A DNA stretch of 64,000 nt from Trametes villosa (GCA_002964805.2 PUDQ02000047.1:372001-436000); one strand, 5' to 3'; positions 35,315 to 46,824 are shown, counted from the stretch's first letter. The notes: generated by a model not told the origin, from the sequence alone. A program made the numbers and translations.

Positions 35315-38286
35315 GCTTAACAATCGCCCGACGGCCACGCGCGAGCAGCTTTGTGCTGAGCGCCAAGACCTATTCAATGGTAGAATCCGTCAGTTGCCCT
35401 TGATCGAGAGTCGCGAATACACCGACGCTCGATAACTTGTCTAGAGGAGCTAGTATCCTGCCGCAGAATTGCACACCCGGGGTCCGGTGGGAGGTGCTAT
35501 GCAAAGGACATTGTCATCAGGCTCCGTTGCAAGGTGGTAGGCGGGCCGAGGTACATACCCTGCAAATCACTCAGCGAGATCCACGGCGGTGTGCGGCCGC
35601 TCCTCGAGCTTTGGCGGGCCGCAGCGATCGAACCTCGGCACGGCCGCAAGGACAAGCTCCGTGTCGAGCGTGCGACATCCGAGGACGTCTGAAACGCCGC
35701 GCACGACCCCGGTAGCGTGCATCCGGACCCCAGGGCCCACGCAGCTCAAGGGCGAGAAGGCGGCGGTCGCCTTAGAGTTACTAGAGGTAGCAGGTACTGT
35801 CTCATCGTACACTCTGCATCCCGGCGATCTGCACTTCGTCGGCTTCGACCTGGCCCCGACCTGCCCTGCGCAAAGGATCAGCGGGCAGAGAGGCTGAACG
35901 CGGGGAAGCGCCGCGAGCGGGCATCAGACAACTTCCCTGAAGTTTGCAAGAGGCTGCCGATCATATGAGGGGACTCATGAGTAGGAGCTCCGACGTCCGT
36001 CCCCCCGGGATGGAAGAGGAGAGCGACGGAAAAGACAGACGGAAGGTAAAGCGAGCCCGGCTAGATGACTGGGCGACGGACGACCCTAGCACGGAGGTCG
36101 AGCTCTCGATGGAGTTTGGCGGGTCGGGCCTGGCAGTCCTGGTGGGTTCTAGTCGAACGGTTCAGCGGGCAGCGATATTTCAGATGTTGCGTTCAGTCGG
36201 TATTTTACAATTCGGGGTATCAATTCGTCGAGCTCAAGCCGCGGGCGGAGTGGGATGTCAAGAGCATTGCCGGCGTGGTGGACGTCGAGGAGCGAGCGGT
36301 GAGCGCGTTCGAAGTTGCGCGAAAGCCGCGCATTGGGCGCCTCTGATCACACCGGTTGCCTGATTTAGCATGTAAAGTTAGATCGTGGATTCAGCGGCCA
36401 CACGCTCGTCCGACTCTCTCCTCGCCACGCCGCTCGCTCCTGCATCGACACGATGTCTGCGATATACTCCGAGGGTACCATTCTATGCGATTGTGTACGA
36501 TGGGGTATTATGTATGTATAACAATGCGAGTGGTGAGAATAACTCGACTTCATCCGGATTGCCGTGCACCGGCTCGCTGGATTGTCCGGCCATGGCAGAT
36601 CACGGTGGCGGCGGGAGAAGGGTCTGCGGCAGAGAGTGCCGAGAATGGGAGCGGCCATGTCAGTACGCGAAGCGCCAAGAGTCTAGTAAAATTAGTTAGC
36701 GATGCGCAGTCGGGTCTTAGACAAGATCAGCGAGGGAAGAGAGCAGAATGGGCAGGAAGGCTGGCCATTACAGCTGTTTTCCCTGGCTGGTGCTGTCTTC
36801 ATGTCTGCTAGATGCAGACATTGAAGTGTGATTCATACTCAAGTCCGACGTGAGCTACGAAGCGAGGTGCGATTACAAGCCGACGTGAGCAGGGGGGACG
36901 GCCGTGGAGGCCGTGAAACATCTCGGGGTGATAGACGAGAAGCTGAGCGCCGGAAAACCGCACTGATAAATGAGATATAGTATTACGTTGGATGTACACC
37001 GAGCTCGGGCACGCTTCCCGAGTCTGAAATGCACAGCGTGCTGCGCCGCTGGAGTCACCTGTCTGCTCATACACTTTCCCATCCTCCACCGTCCCGTCCA
37101 AGTCCCTCCGCCCCCCACAGACCGGCCGCGCCCGCGCACAACATGGCGCATACTTCAAGCATGCGCCATACCTAGCAGCACCTGTAAGAGGTATGTGAGC
37201 TGGCCACATTCGCTGCATGCGAGGACGTGCTCACAACTCGAGTTCTCTCTTCCCATCATCACGAAATGGCAACCTGCTTCTTCTCCAACAAGCCCTCGGG
37301 CGGTAGTGCCAGTGAGAGCAGCAATGCAGGAGGTGGTTTGCTCAAGGGTTCGGAGAGCGGGGCGGAGAGTTCAAAGAGGGCCGAAGTCGAGCAGACCAGA
37401 CATCTGCAGGTGAGTTATACAGCAAATATCTGCAGAATCAGCAGACCTGACTTGAAAGCGCTAGCAGGGCGACCGCTGCGGGTGGACTAGGGATCTTGAA
37501 CGACCTGTAGAAGACGACGGAAGACAGCAAGCTGTCGTGAGAACAGGCCCTGCAGCACCGGGGGGCAGCGCGCTCGGAAGCGTTCGACGGCGGCGTGCGC
37601 GGCGCGGGAGGACATCAGCGGCCCGGATGGCGGGCGGTCCGAGAGGACGGTATCGGGGACAGCGGCAGAGGAGCTGCGCGAGGTGAGTCCGCACAGTCAC
37701 GGTTATGAACAGCTCGCGCGACCGACACCACACGGAAACAGAGAAACGAGCGGGCACCGGCGGCCAAGACAGGACAAGCAGCGGCCTGCACTACGTACGT
37801 GTTCTCACCGCAGGTGTCGGCCGGCGAAGGTGCGCACCAGGGGCCCAGAGCGCCTGCGCCGATGCCAAGGCGTTAACACAGTCGCGCATCCAGAGCAGCG
37901 AGCAACGTACCGGGCGATTCTGGCAGGTGAGCTCGAGTCAGCGCGCTCGGCGTGTGGCGGAGATACCAAAGGCCGGATCGGATGACGCAGATCGAGGTCG
38001 CGGGCGCACACGAGCAGTCGGGCGGGCCTCCGCGGACGCCAGGCGTATTGAGCGGCGGGGGACGAAGGGAGTACGACGGCGGCGGGCGGGCGAAGTGCGC
38101 GGCATCGGCGAGATCGACTCGCGTCGGCGGGACGGTGGCGGTGTGGATGCAAGCGAGGCGCGGTTGTGGGCGCAGGGCGCCGATTCTGCACTGCGAGTCC
38201 TGCTGTTAGTAGAAACACCGCCAGTAGTTGAGCGGGAATCCAAACCGGGAGACGACGCGCATGTCGTGTTGTGCGCGCACTGCTGA
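35315..38286 (+). pseudogene. conserved coding-like stretch of unit 2, unknown protein
   Basis: Counterpart of 23640-26740. QDLFNGRIRQLPLIESREYT keeps frame with a conservative F-to-L change. 35569-36769 reads as identical to 23904-25104. The C-terminal fragment AGSDDADRGRGR...EVRGIGEIDSRRRDGG...RVLLLVETPPVV ends at 38286 (VVLCAHC). Compared with unit 1, a run of five G near 25230 has six here (near 36895), which shifts the frame of the KHLGVI(Y/D)EKLSAG fragment. At least one copy is therefore damaged or this part is intronic. Confidence 0.33.
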
Positions 38287-38344
38287 GTCGCCCGTGTCTT
38301 GCGCTGCCTTCTGTCTGTCCACGCGCCCAGCGTCCGTCCTGAGT

Positions 38345-38402
38345 CCGTGCCGTGTCTGCACCGTGTCTGCACCGTGTCTGCACCGTGTCCACACCGTGTC
38401 TG
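38345..38402. repeat. 11-bp CCGTGTCTGCA minisatellite
   Basis: Five adjacent near-perfect units lie about 90 bases past the stop codon of GLP-b. The corresponding place in unit 1 (about 26760-26800) has only about three, more degenerate units. It is a variable-number repeat between the two copies. Confidence 0.9.
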
Positions 38403-38491
38403 TATATCGTGCTGGAGTCCCTCGATCTCCGTCTGGCCGTTTGCAGAGCCCACGTGAAGGCATTCGCGTCCCCCGCCGGCCCGCCCGCCTC

Positions 38492-39191
38492 TCACACGCA
38501 AAACTCGATCAGCAGGCTAACGTCGTTGCCCCCGCACGCCACGATCGCGCCCTGGTCGTCCGGCGAGTGCATCGCGGAGCCGCAGTCCGCGCTCGCGCAC
38601 GTCTGCCCGAACCCGGAGCACGTGCCGAAGTAGCGGAACGAGACCGAGCCGACGTTGAACGCGTGCGGCGGGATGAGGCTGATGTCCGCGAGCGACGTCG
38701 GGTTGGCGAGGTTCAGCTCGACCGTCGCGCACTTCTCCCCGTTGAAGCCGCATTGGCCTGTGCGCGGCGCGCGTGTCAGCGTGAGGAAGGGGCTGGCGTG
38801 GGGGGCGCGGACGTACCGGTCTGCAGGTAGCTGTGGAGGAGGCAACGCTCGTCAGTGGTGCGGTGGCGGCGAGGATAGGAGAGGCTCACGCTATGGCGCT
38901 GTTAATCGGGCCGTTGCTGACGAAGTCTCCGCCGGTGGAGAGGATCCTGCCGCCTGAGATAAGAGTAGGCTGCGTGTGCCGTCAGCCACCGACGAGATCT
39001 CGCTCTGATCTGTACGCTCACAGTTCCGGTGCCGCATCTGCAGAGTATCTAACGTGAGCAACGAGACGCATGGCCGCACTACGAAACTCGTACCTGTTCA
39101 GGAAGCGGACGAGGTGGCCCTCAGCGGAGACTAGGGTGCCCGCGCTAACGGCGACGGCGACGGAAGCCACGAAGCGGTTGGAGAAACGCAT
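38492..39191 (-). CDS. glp: secreted glycopeptide (GLP), copy b
   Basis: Same five-exon structure as copy a, including the 16-base and 14-base microexons, and all splice sites are intact. Differences are few: Cys6 is Arg in the signal peptide (MRFSNRFVASVAVAVSAG), the microexon begins AGA-TGC instead of AGG-TGC (still Arg-Cys), and GENC is GEKC. The last exon runs GQCGFNGEKCATVELNLANP to LLIEFCV with the same Cys positions (CGFNG, EKC, GTC, QTC, ADC, VAC, FC). The TATA-like CTACATAAG box lies at 39277-39285. Both copies look functional, so the duplication doubles GLP dosage, unlike FAD synthase, where the extra copies lost their ends. Confidence 0.9.
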
Positions 39192-40175
39192 CGTTTAAAG
39201 AGGATTGTAGGAGCAGGTAGTAGAAGTGGTTTGCGGTCGCCGGTATTGGTAGCACCTCACTCGAATCCCGGTAGCACTTATGTAGCTCGAGACAGTCCTC
39301 GTCGTCCGAGCCTGCCCTGGCCGGAGCAGTCTTGGTGACACTGTCCGCAGTCCGCTCATTCACGGCCCAAACAGCCGTGACAGCGGATGTCGTCTAGTGC
39401 CACACGCGCTGACCGTTAGAACTCGCAATTGAATGTGCGGCCGGTCATCAGCACGGCGGCAAAGCAGTGCTAAAACCATGCCGTCATGCGTACCGTATTC
39501 AAGCGCAGCATCGGCGCCGACGAGGTAGGGGTAGAATGCTTCCCGCACGGGGTGCCCTCGTCTTGGCTGCTCTCATCGTACCCGTGAGTACCCATGCTAG
39601 CTCGTTCGCAGGCGGTGTATCGGCATCCGGCTACCGCGCCAGGGTCTCTGGAAGCGGCGAGGCTTTGAGTTATGGTGAGATGCGTAGGCTTGTTAGCGCT
39701 GCACGGACAGAACTCCTGGCCATATAGCTCCACGGGTAACCTTCAGCGAGAAGTCAATTGAGGTGTGGTACGTACCTGGGGTGGCTGGCGGTTTCGTTGG
39801 GCCGACAGTGTCGTTATCAGAATGGTCTAGTTTCCGCTGCTTCGTGGGACGACTGGGGTAGCCGTACATGACCATTTTACATAGAAAACACGATCTACAT
39901 GGGACGTTAACATCTAGTCTGCGGCGTACTGTGCAGTGGCCGCCGGCCGTAGTAGCACGTACTATATGACTGCCGAGGCTATGGTGGCTCGCGCGGGGAA
40001 ATGAATTTGCAGCATATGCCGACCACTCTTATATTCAGAGTACTCGCTAGCCCGTCCGAGGCTACGCCTGCAGCTCGCAGTGGAAGAGAGAGAGAGAAAG
40101 CTGACGCGTCGGCGGCGCGGCACGACGCGTGACGCGTCGCGCTGAGTAACACGCGCTCACGTGCGCCGTGACCTG
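39192..40175. other. tail of unit 2: GLP-b promoter and spacer before FAD synthase c
   Basis: Related to 27614-28825 but with many indels. No gene is supported. The last 100 bases are the upstream region of FAD synthase copy c. Confidence 0.55.
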
Positions 40176-40508
40176 ATGACCGCTGCCGGGATCGCGATCG
40201 GCAGGCGAATCCTCTTCTGCAGCCGCTCCTCCTCCACCTCCACCTTCTGCCAGGGCTTGCTTGAGCTCTGGATACCGAGCCTCTTGGATCTGGCGTCGCG
40301 CGCCCTCCGCCTCCGACTCAGCTCTCGTCAGACTCAGCTCGTCTATCACCGGCTTTGCCTGGCAAGACAGCGCCCGCAGCTTCACCCCCCACGCCGGAGC
40401 ATCGGACCACGATTAGGCTCGTTCTCACAGCTTCGCGCTGACGTCGGCTTCGGCTCACACCGTGCCCAAATACACTCGACGCACCACCATCGCGACCACG
40501 TCCGCGCC

Positions 40509-41737
40509 ATGCAGAACGCAGACTACGCCGCCATCGCCCAGGCCGTCTACGCCTTCGCCCAGTCCGAGGACCCGCTCGCGGGGCCTGTCAGGGAGGCCCT
40601 GCAGGTCATCGACGAAGCCTTCGACACCTGGGGGTACGCACGATAGACGCACTCTCGCTCAACGCGTCTGACTGCGCTCTAGACAGGATAACGTCTCGCT
40701 CAGCTTCAACGGCGGCAAAGACTGTGAGTAGCCGTCCTCGCGCGCACGCGGCTCCCCGCTCACCTCGCCCCAGGCACCGTGCTCCTCCACCTTGTCGCCG
40801 CCGCGCTCGGGCACCGATCCCCCGCTGACGCGCGCCCGAAGCCGCTCGCCGCTGTCTACATCCCCGTCCCATCCCCCTTCCCCGAGCTCGAAGCGTTCAT
40901 CGACGATGCAGCTCGGGCATACGACCTCGACCTCTTCCACTGTCCGCTCCAGCCCGGACCCAGCTTCCCCGTAGAGACCGTCGCGACACCCGGGTCCGCG
41001 AGCGCGCCCATCCCGAAGAACGTCAAGGGCGGCGAGGGCATGCGCAAGGCGCTCGAGACGTACAAGGCGCGCTTCCCGCACATCGAGGCCATCCTCATCG
41101 GCACGCGGCGCGGCGACCCGCACGGAGGTGCGCCCTCTCCCCCTCCGCCCCGTCCATTGACAGGCTGATTGCTGACCCCCTCCCAACAGCGAAGCTGGGC
41201 TTCCGCAACCCGACAGACGCCGGCTGGCCGCAGTTCGTGCGCGTGAACCCGATCATCAACTGGGCGTACGCGGACGTGTGGGCGTACCTCCGCCGCTTCG
41301 CCGTGCCGTACTGCAGCCTCTACGACGCCGGCTACACCTCGCTCGGCTCGACGTACAACACCTTCCCCAACCCCGCCCTCCGCCTCCCGCATGCGAACGG
41401 ACACGCGCCCGTCGCCGCGCGGCACATCGAGCCCCTCCCGGACACGTTCACGCTCCTGCACGGGGACCCGGGCGCGATCTGCGTCGGGGAGGCGCTCCCT
41501 GGCGGGCCGCTCCCGCATCGGTCGCTCCTCACGCACCTTACGGGTGCGGCGGGCCAGATGTGCGAGGTCGACGTGGACGCCGTTGCGGCGGAAGCGGCGG
41601 CGTGCGAGTCTGCAGAGCAGTACCGGCCGGCGTATGAGCTGCAGGACGGCGCGCTGGAGCGGGCGGGGCGGGCAGCTGGCGCGGCGCCCCCTGGCCCGCG
41701 GACGGTGACCGCGGGTGCTGCTCTCGTGGGAGCATGA
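40509..41737 (+). CDS. FAD1: FAD synthase, copy c, complete
   Basis: The only copy with a normal-looking end. Exons: MQNADYAAIAQAVYAFAQSE...DTWG (from 40509), [28 protein letters not shown]...GTRRGDPHG, then [20 protein letters not shown] through [29 protein letters not shown] and [20 protein letters not shown] to 41737. Exon 2 ends GACT and exon 3 begins GCACCGTG, making Asp-Cys-Thr-Val. The product, FAD, is needed by cytosolic and mitochondrial flavoproteins. An in-frame ATG lies 333 bases upstream at 40176 and would add 111 mostly basic residues that look like a mitochondrial presequence. Expected size from 40509 is about 300 residues, usual for fungal Fad1. Confidence 0.9.
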
Positions 41738-42337
41738 TCTTTGCCTTATAGCTCCAGCGGTTATGGGCCAGCAGATAGAGCAGTGTTGGTGGGGCTGGCG
41801 GTTCGCCGGACACGACGGTCTTGGGTTGTATTGATATATGAAGCGGTGTGCTCTGACAATTGTATGGATAAGTAGTGTGTTTGCTAGTCTTTAGACATTC
41901 GTTCCAGGAAGCTCGAAGCGGGTAGTGCAGTGTGGTCTTTCAAAGCGCGACTTGGGGTCCGATGGTGGTCAACGGTATGTGGAACGAGCTTGAAGCGTCT
42001 TCCGATAACCGGAGCTGACTCTGTGTGTACAGTGAGTTTTTTTAAGCACGAAAGCGGGGCGGGGATGTGTGCGTGGTTGAACACACAGGTTCCATCACGG
42101 CCCATGTGAGAGATATACCCGCGTATATGCGTCCCTCAGTGTATGTCCAGTCATCTCTTTGCCGTGTTTTGTGCCATATATATACTTACGCTCATGAGAA
42201 CGCCAGTGCTGTGCATCCTCCAACAGAGCAGCGCAGATCATACTGCTATGCCTGCTGGACGCGCAAATTCCGTATGATTGTCTGCACAGCGTCGGCCCAT
42301 TTCGCACGCATATAGCGGGAAATGGCACTCATCTAGG

Positions 42338-42436
42338 ATGGCTGTGCGAAGGTTGGACGTCGCGACTGAAGTACTTGCTGACATTTTCGAACATATAGAG
42401 ACTGTCAGGTCTTGGCACTGGGCGGGAGGCTCGTAG
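42338..42436 (+). pseudogene. F-box-like N-terminal remnant
   Basis: ATG at 42338 opens a 32-residue frame, MAVRRLDVATEVLADIFEHI and onward, that stops at 42436. The part LDVATEVLADIFEHIE resembles the first helix of fungal F-box domains (LP.EVL..IF..I). No continuation with LRRs is visible in frame, so it is most likely a decayed F-box gene. Confidence 0.4.
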
Positions 42437-43986
42437 GGGGGGCTTCCCACTGTCATAACCGGCGAGAGGTCCTCGCTGAACGGGCGAACCCGGGTCACCT
42501 AGGACCAGCTAAGACTCGTTACCTAGATCCACTCTGGGTCCGGAAAGATGGCCGCAAGCGCGTCCTTGTGAACGCGCCCGATGTACCCGAAGTATAATGT
42601 GACACTTCAAGCGTCAGCCCTCAGCGCAGATCGCTCGACATGGGCATACACGAGTCGAGGCAGGCGTCCGGCTGGCCATAGGTCCGTACTTCCCCCAAAG
42701 CCACGACGTATCGCTAACGTCCTACGCGCAGGTTGGATGTGTCCGTGGGGTTAAGTTACGATACGCAGGTACGTAACAACGCTCGCTCGAGCAGCAGGGT
42801 GGTGTCGCTGACAGTGCGGCGTGGTCAGCACGAGGGTTCTCGCCGAAGTTGGGTGTCATCGGCACGGACGCTCACCGCAGGTGGGCCGCAGTGATAAGCC
42901 CGTTGCTCTCGGGCGTGCTGACGGGTTGCTCACAGGGTCGGCCTCGCAGATGGCGCGTTCACGAACCCCAAGCATGAACCAGCACGGTGTGGGGTTCACA
43001 TTCCCTTGTCGTCCCACCTGACGCTCATGAAGAGCTCCTGTGAGATGTGACAAATGTCAGCCGAAGGGAAACGTTGTTAAGATGTACTCAAGCTTTGCGC
43101 ACCCCGGCACTTCTGGGTCCGGCACCCAATCGTGTTCTTCCGGGTATGCGCGTCCACCTCCTCAGGGCCTTCGCGCGACTAACGCACTGCAGGATATACG
43201 TGACTGATAGTAATACCTCAGGGCGTGCAGGCCACCTGTAATACATCCGACGCCTTCCTGCGCACTGGGTGTCATCGAACTTACGCGAGTCGCAATCTCG
43301 CGTTAGTGATATTCCCAGACCCCTCGGCCTCCATCTTTGATCGCAACGGATAGTACCACTCACCTCGTCATGCCATAGGCCGACATCGGCGAAGGCAGCC
43401 AGGTCTTGTCAAGGCGCACTTCGGAATCGAGTTGGGAGTTGGCGTGTAACCTGGACCTTTTGTTTGGTATTGGCATCGTATACAGCGGATTCTCGAATCC
43501 CTCTAGACTCACCATATCAATATCGGTAGAGAACGACTGCGGGGAACGTTGTCCGTGCTGCAACTTCATGCATTCCTGTTCGGCACCGCAGCGGCGCCGT
43601 GTGGCGGACCAAGGCTTGGCACTCGCGCGATGTTATTCCGCTCCGTTCGTTCTATAACCATCAGGCACCTTCATACCTGCATCAGACGTAGCCCAAGCCG
43701 GCACGTTACGCGTCTGCGGGCGTATGTATGCGCCATAATCGTAGTATGTCGCTTTACAAACCCGGGCGTTATGAGGATGACAGCTCGCACCTTCGCTGGC
43801 CACGTCGGCGGCGTGATCTCCATTTGCCTTCCCGAATGGACGCCTGAGTAACATTTCGCATCGGAGTGATGAGATGGGAGTTCTGGCGAATCGAAGCGTG
43901 CCCCAAAACGAGGAGGACGGACGGGGTCGGGGCAAGATGAGGCTGGAATCAAGCCCAGTCGCTTGGACGCGTACCACCACCATCAT

Positions 43987-43994
43987 CTTATAAG
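43987..43994 (+). promoter_or_regulatory. TATA-like box of UDP-glucose dehydrogenase
   Basis: CTTATAAG lies about 50 bases before the ATG at 44041 and is followed by a pyrimidine-rich stretch, a common arrangement in basidiomycete genes. Confidence 0.5.
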
Positions 43995-44040
43995 CCCGCA
44001 GCCGACTCGTCTTATCGCCCTCATCTCGACCTCGACCACC

Positions 44041-46164
44041 ATGGCACCTGTCAAAGTCACCAAGATCTGCTGCAGTGCGTCGCAGGTTGTGTAGCGTGTA
44101 CCGGGCTCGAAACTCACCGTGTTTGCATCGCAGTCGGCGCTGGGTATGTCGGTGAGTGTCCGCACAGCGTCTCGCCCTCGCTGATTGCTCACGACGCGAT
44201 GAAACACCGCAGGCGGCCCTACGTGCGCCGTCATCGCGCTCAAGTGCCCCCACATCCGCGTCACCATCGTCGACTTGAACCAGGCGCGTATCGATGCGTG
44301 GAACGACCCCAACTTCAAGCTCCCGATCTACGAGCCCGGGCTGGAGGAGGTCGTCCGGCAGGCGCGCGGCCGCAACCTGTTCTTCTCGACCGACGTCGAC
44401 ACCGGCATCCGCGAGGCCGACCTGATCTTCGTCTCCGTCAACACGCCTACGAAGAAGTCGGGAGTGGGAGCGGGCTTCTCTGCAGATCTCACGTACGTCC
44501 CCTTTTGGCACGCGCGTCGCCCGCGCCGGAGGCACTAACCCCGCGGGGCGTGGACAGCTACGTCGAGTCCGCGACGCGTCGCATCGCCGCCGTCGCGACG
44601 TCCAACAAGATTGTGGTGGAGAAGTCGACGGTACCGTGCCGGACGGCCGAGTCTATGCGCACGATCCTCGAGGCGAACTCCAAGCCCGGAACCCGCTTCG
44701 ACATCCTCTCCAACCCCGAGTTCCTGGCTGAGGGAACTGCCATCTCCGACCTATTCAGCCCCGACCGTGTGCTCATCGGCTCGCTCCAAACCGAGGAGGG
44801 TAAGGATGCGTGCGCGGCGTTGAAGGAGGTCTACGCCAACTGGGTTCCGTGAGTGTTCCTTTGCTTGCTCCACACGCCTTCTCCGATTCGTCCCTGCGGC
44901 TATATGTGCCACCAAAACATATGGCGGTATCATGGTCGTAGGGCGAGCCGCCGAGAACGTGACAGTCGTCGACCGCTGTAGGCGGTACACAATGAGGTGT
45001 TACCCCCGGTGTATGCGCATCATCCGCCATTGCGGCTGGGCGTTCATCTTTGTGCGCCTGGGGTCGCAGTTTGGGGGTGGCAAAGTGGGGGAAAGCTGCT
45101 ACCGTCTGTTGGCGTACCTGTTCCAGCGGCGGAGGTCGTTAATAGCGGAAGCGTCTTGAACACGACAACGCCCAGGGCCGCAAACTACATGCTGACTGGT
45201 TCCTCGTTGCAGGCGTGAGCGGATCCTCACTGTCGGTCTGTGGTCGTCGGAGCTCTCGAAACTCGCAGCAAACGCTATGCTCGCGCAGCGTATCTCGTCC
45301 ATCAACGCGCTCTCCGCCATCTGTGAGGCAACGGGCGCGAACATTGACGAGGTCTCGCACGCCATCGGCTACGACTCGCGCATCGGGCCCAAGTTCCTGC
45401 GCGCATCGGTTGGCTTCGGTGGCTCGTGCTTCCAAAAGGACATCCTCAACCTCGTCTACCTCAGCGAGAGCCTGCACCTGCCGCAGGTCGCTGCGTACTG
45501 GCGCCAGGTTGTCGAGATGAACGAGTACCAGAAGAGCCGGTTCTCGAAGACGGTCGTCGACACGCTCTTCAACACTATTACCGGCAAGGTACGTGTTTGA
45601 GCCACCGCGGTCCGCAGGGCGCTGCGCCCACGTATCTATGCGCGCGTCGTTTCTAACATGCCGGCGTTGTAGCATATTGCGGTGCTCGGATTTGCATTCA
45701 AGGCGGACACGGGCGATACTCGCGAGTCTGCTGCGATCACGCTCATCCGCGACTTCCTGTCGGAGCGCGCGTATGTCACCATCTACGATCCCAAGGTGGA
45801 CGAGGCGCAGATCTGGCTTGACCTGGCCGAGGCCATCCCGACGTTGCCGCTCGACGCCATCAAGAAGCAGGTCACCATCGTCCACTCCGCGCTCGACGCG
45901 TGCAAGCAGAAGGAGGCGGTCGTCATCGCGACCGAGTGGAAGGAGTTCAAGGAGATCGACTGGAAGACGGTGTACTCGCAGATGTCGAAGCCCGCGTTTG
46001 TGTTCGACGGGCGGATGATCCTAGACGCGGAGAAGCTGCGGGACATTGGCTTCACGGTACGTTGCTTCCGACACGGGAACGCCCCTCCCTGCGGCGCATA
46101 CTCAGTCCCTGATTCATTGTCTCGTTCACAGGTCAAGGTCATCGGTCGCGGCGACCGCCTCTGA
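44041..46164 (+). CDS. UGD1: UDP-glucose 6-dehydrogenase
   Basis: Oxidises UDP-glucose to UDP-glucuronate with NAD+, the precursor of UDP-xylose and of glucuronic-acid polymers of the cell wall. Seven exons join: [38 protein letters not shown]..., [20 protein letters not shown]..., [20 protein letters not shown]..., [20 protein letters not shown]..., and [10 protein letters not shown]. The Rossmann motif IGAGYVGGPT is created by splicing. The catalytic Cys lies in [10 protein letters not shown], the central Lys in [10 protein letters not shown] context, and the UDP-binding C-terminal domain in [12 protein letters not shown]. Length about 465 residues, normal for the family. The intron at about 44850-45213 is some 364 bases, much longer than the 50-70 base introns around it. 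Confidence 0.96.
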
Positions 46165-46824
46165 GTCGCATCCGGGCTCCTGCGATAGACGCGACGTTAT
46201 GTCGCCATCTCTGCGGCCGGGGTTTGGTGCGGTCCTCCCCTGAAACGATTTGATATGGACGCCCGCTGTCCGACAGCTCGTCGGCGGCCGTGTTACCGTG
46301 TACTACTGTACCTCCCTCTCCTTGATACCAACAATCATAATAGGACTAGAGCTATACGATTTGCATTTGGAGGCTCCGCTCGCGGCTGTATATGCTGTGT
46401 GCGCGCTCGGTGGGCGCAGGCCCGCGCTGCCACTTGAGGCATTGCTTGCTATATAGGTCAACGCCCACACCGTCGATACGCTCGTTCCCTGACCACCTCT
46501 TGTTCACCTTCGCCGCCCTTAATTTTCCGCTTCGTCTTGCACATTCTACCCGGTGTCGCCGGAAGTTGGCCTCGACCTCCGCCCGACTTTTCCCTAACTA
46601 CGATTAAGCGCTCCTTTACCTCTGTTCCTTTTTAAACTCCGCTTGTATCTATCACCTCGCTCCGAGTCTCTCCTATTACCGGCCCGCCCTCGGTCTAGCC
46701 GTAGCGTCAATCTCCGCCTAAACTCAATAAAGCGCGACCCTAATTATTGCCCACCCTGGCTTTTCCCGACGTGCTCCCTCCTTCTCGTCCGTCTCCCTCC
46801 CGTCCGCTGTTGAGGTCGTTGGAA
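46165..46824. other. intergenic region, LCB2 promoter
   Basis: The right half is rich in pyrimidine runs (CCTTCGCCGCCC, TTTCCGCTTCG) up to the LCB2 start. No gene is seen. The coding frame stays open upstream of 46825, but no ATG lies there. Confidence 0.55.

Larger units (their letters stand above)
28826..40150. repeat. segmental duplication, unit 2
   Basis: Head-to-tail second copy of unit 1 with the same gene order and orientation: FAD synthase b, gene-poor part, coding-like part, GLP-b, tail. Its right end runs into the upstream region of FAD synthase copy c. Confidence 0.93.
41738..44040. other. 2.3 kb spacer between FAD synthase c and UDP-glucose dehydrogenase
   Basis: No complete gene is supported. 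A short F-box-like start lies at 42338. Fragments such as LAIGPYFPQSHDVSLTSYAQ near 42680-42735 look coding-like but cannot be joined. The right end is the UGD1 promoter. Confidence 0.5.
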
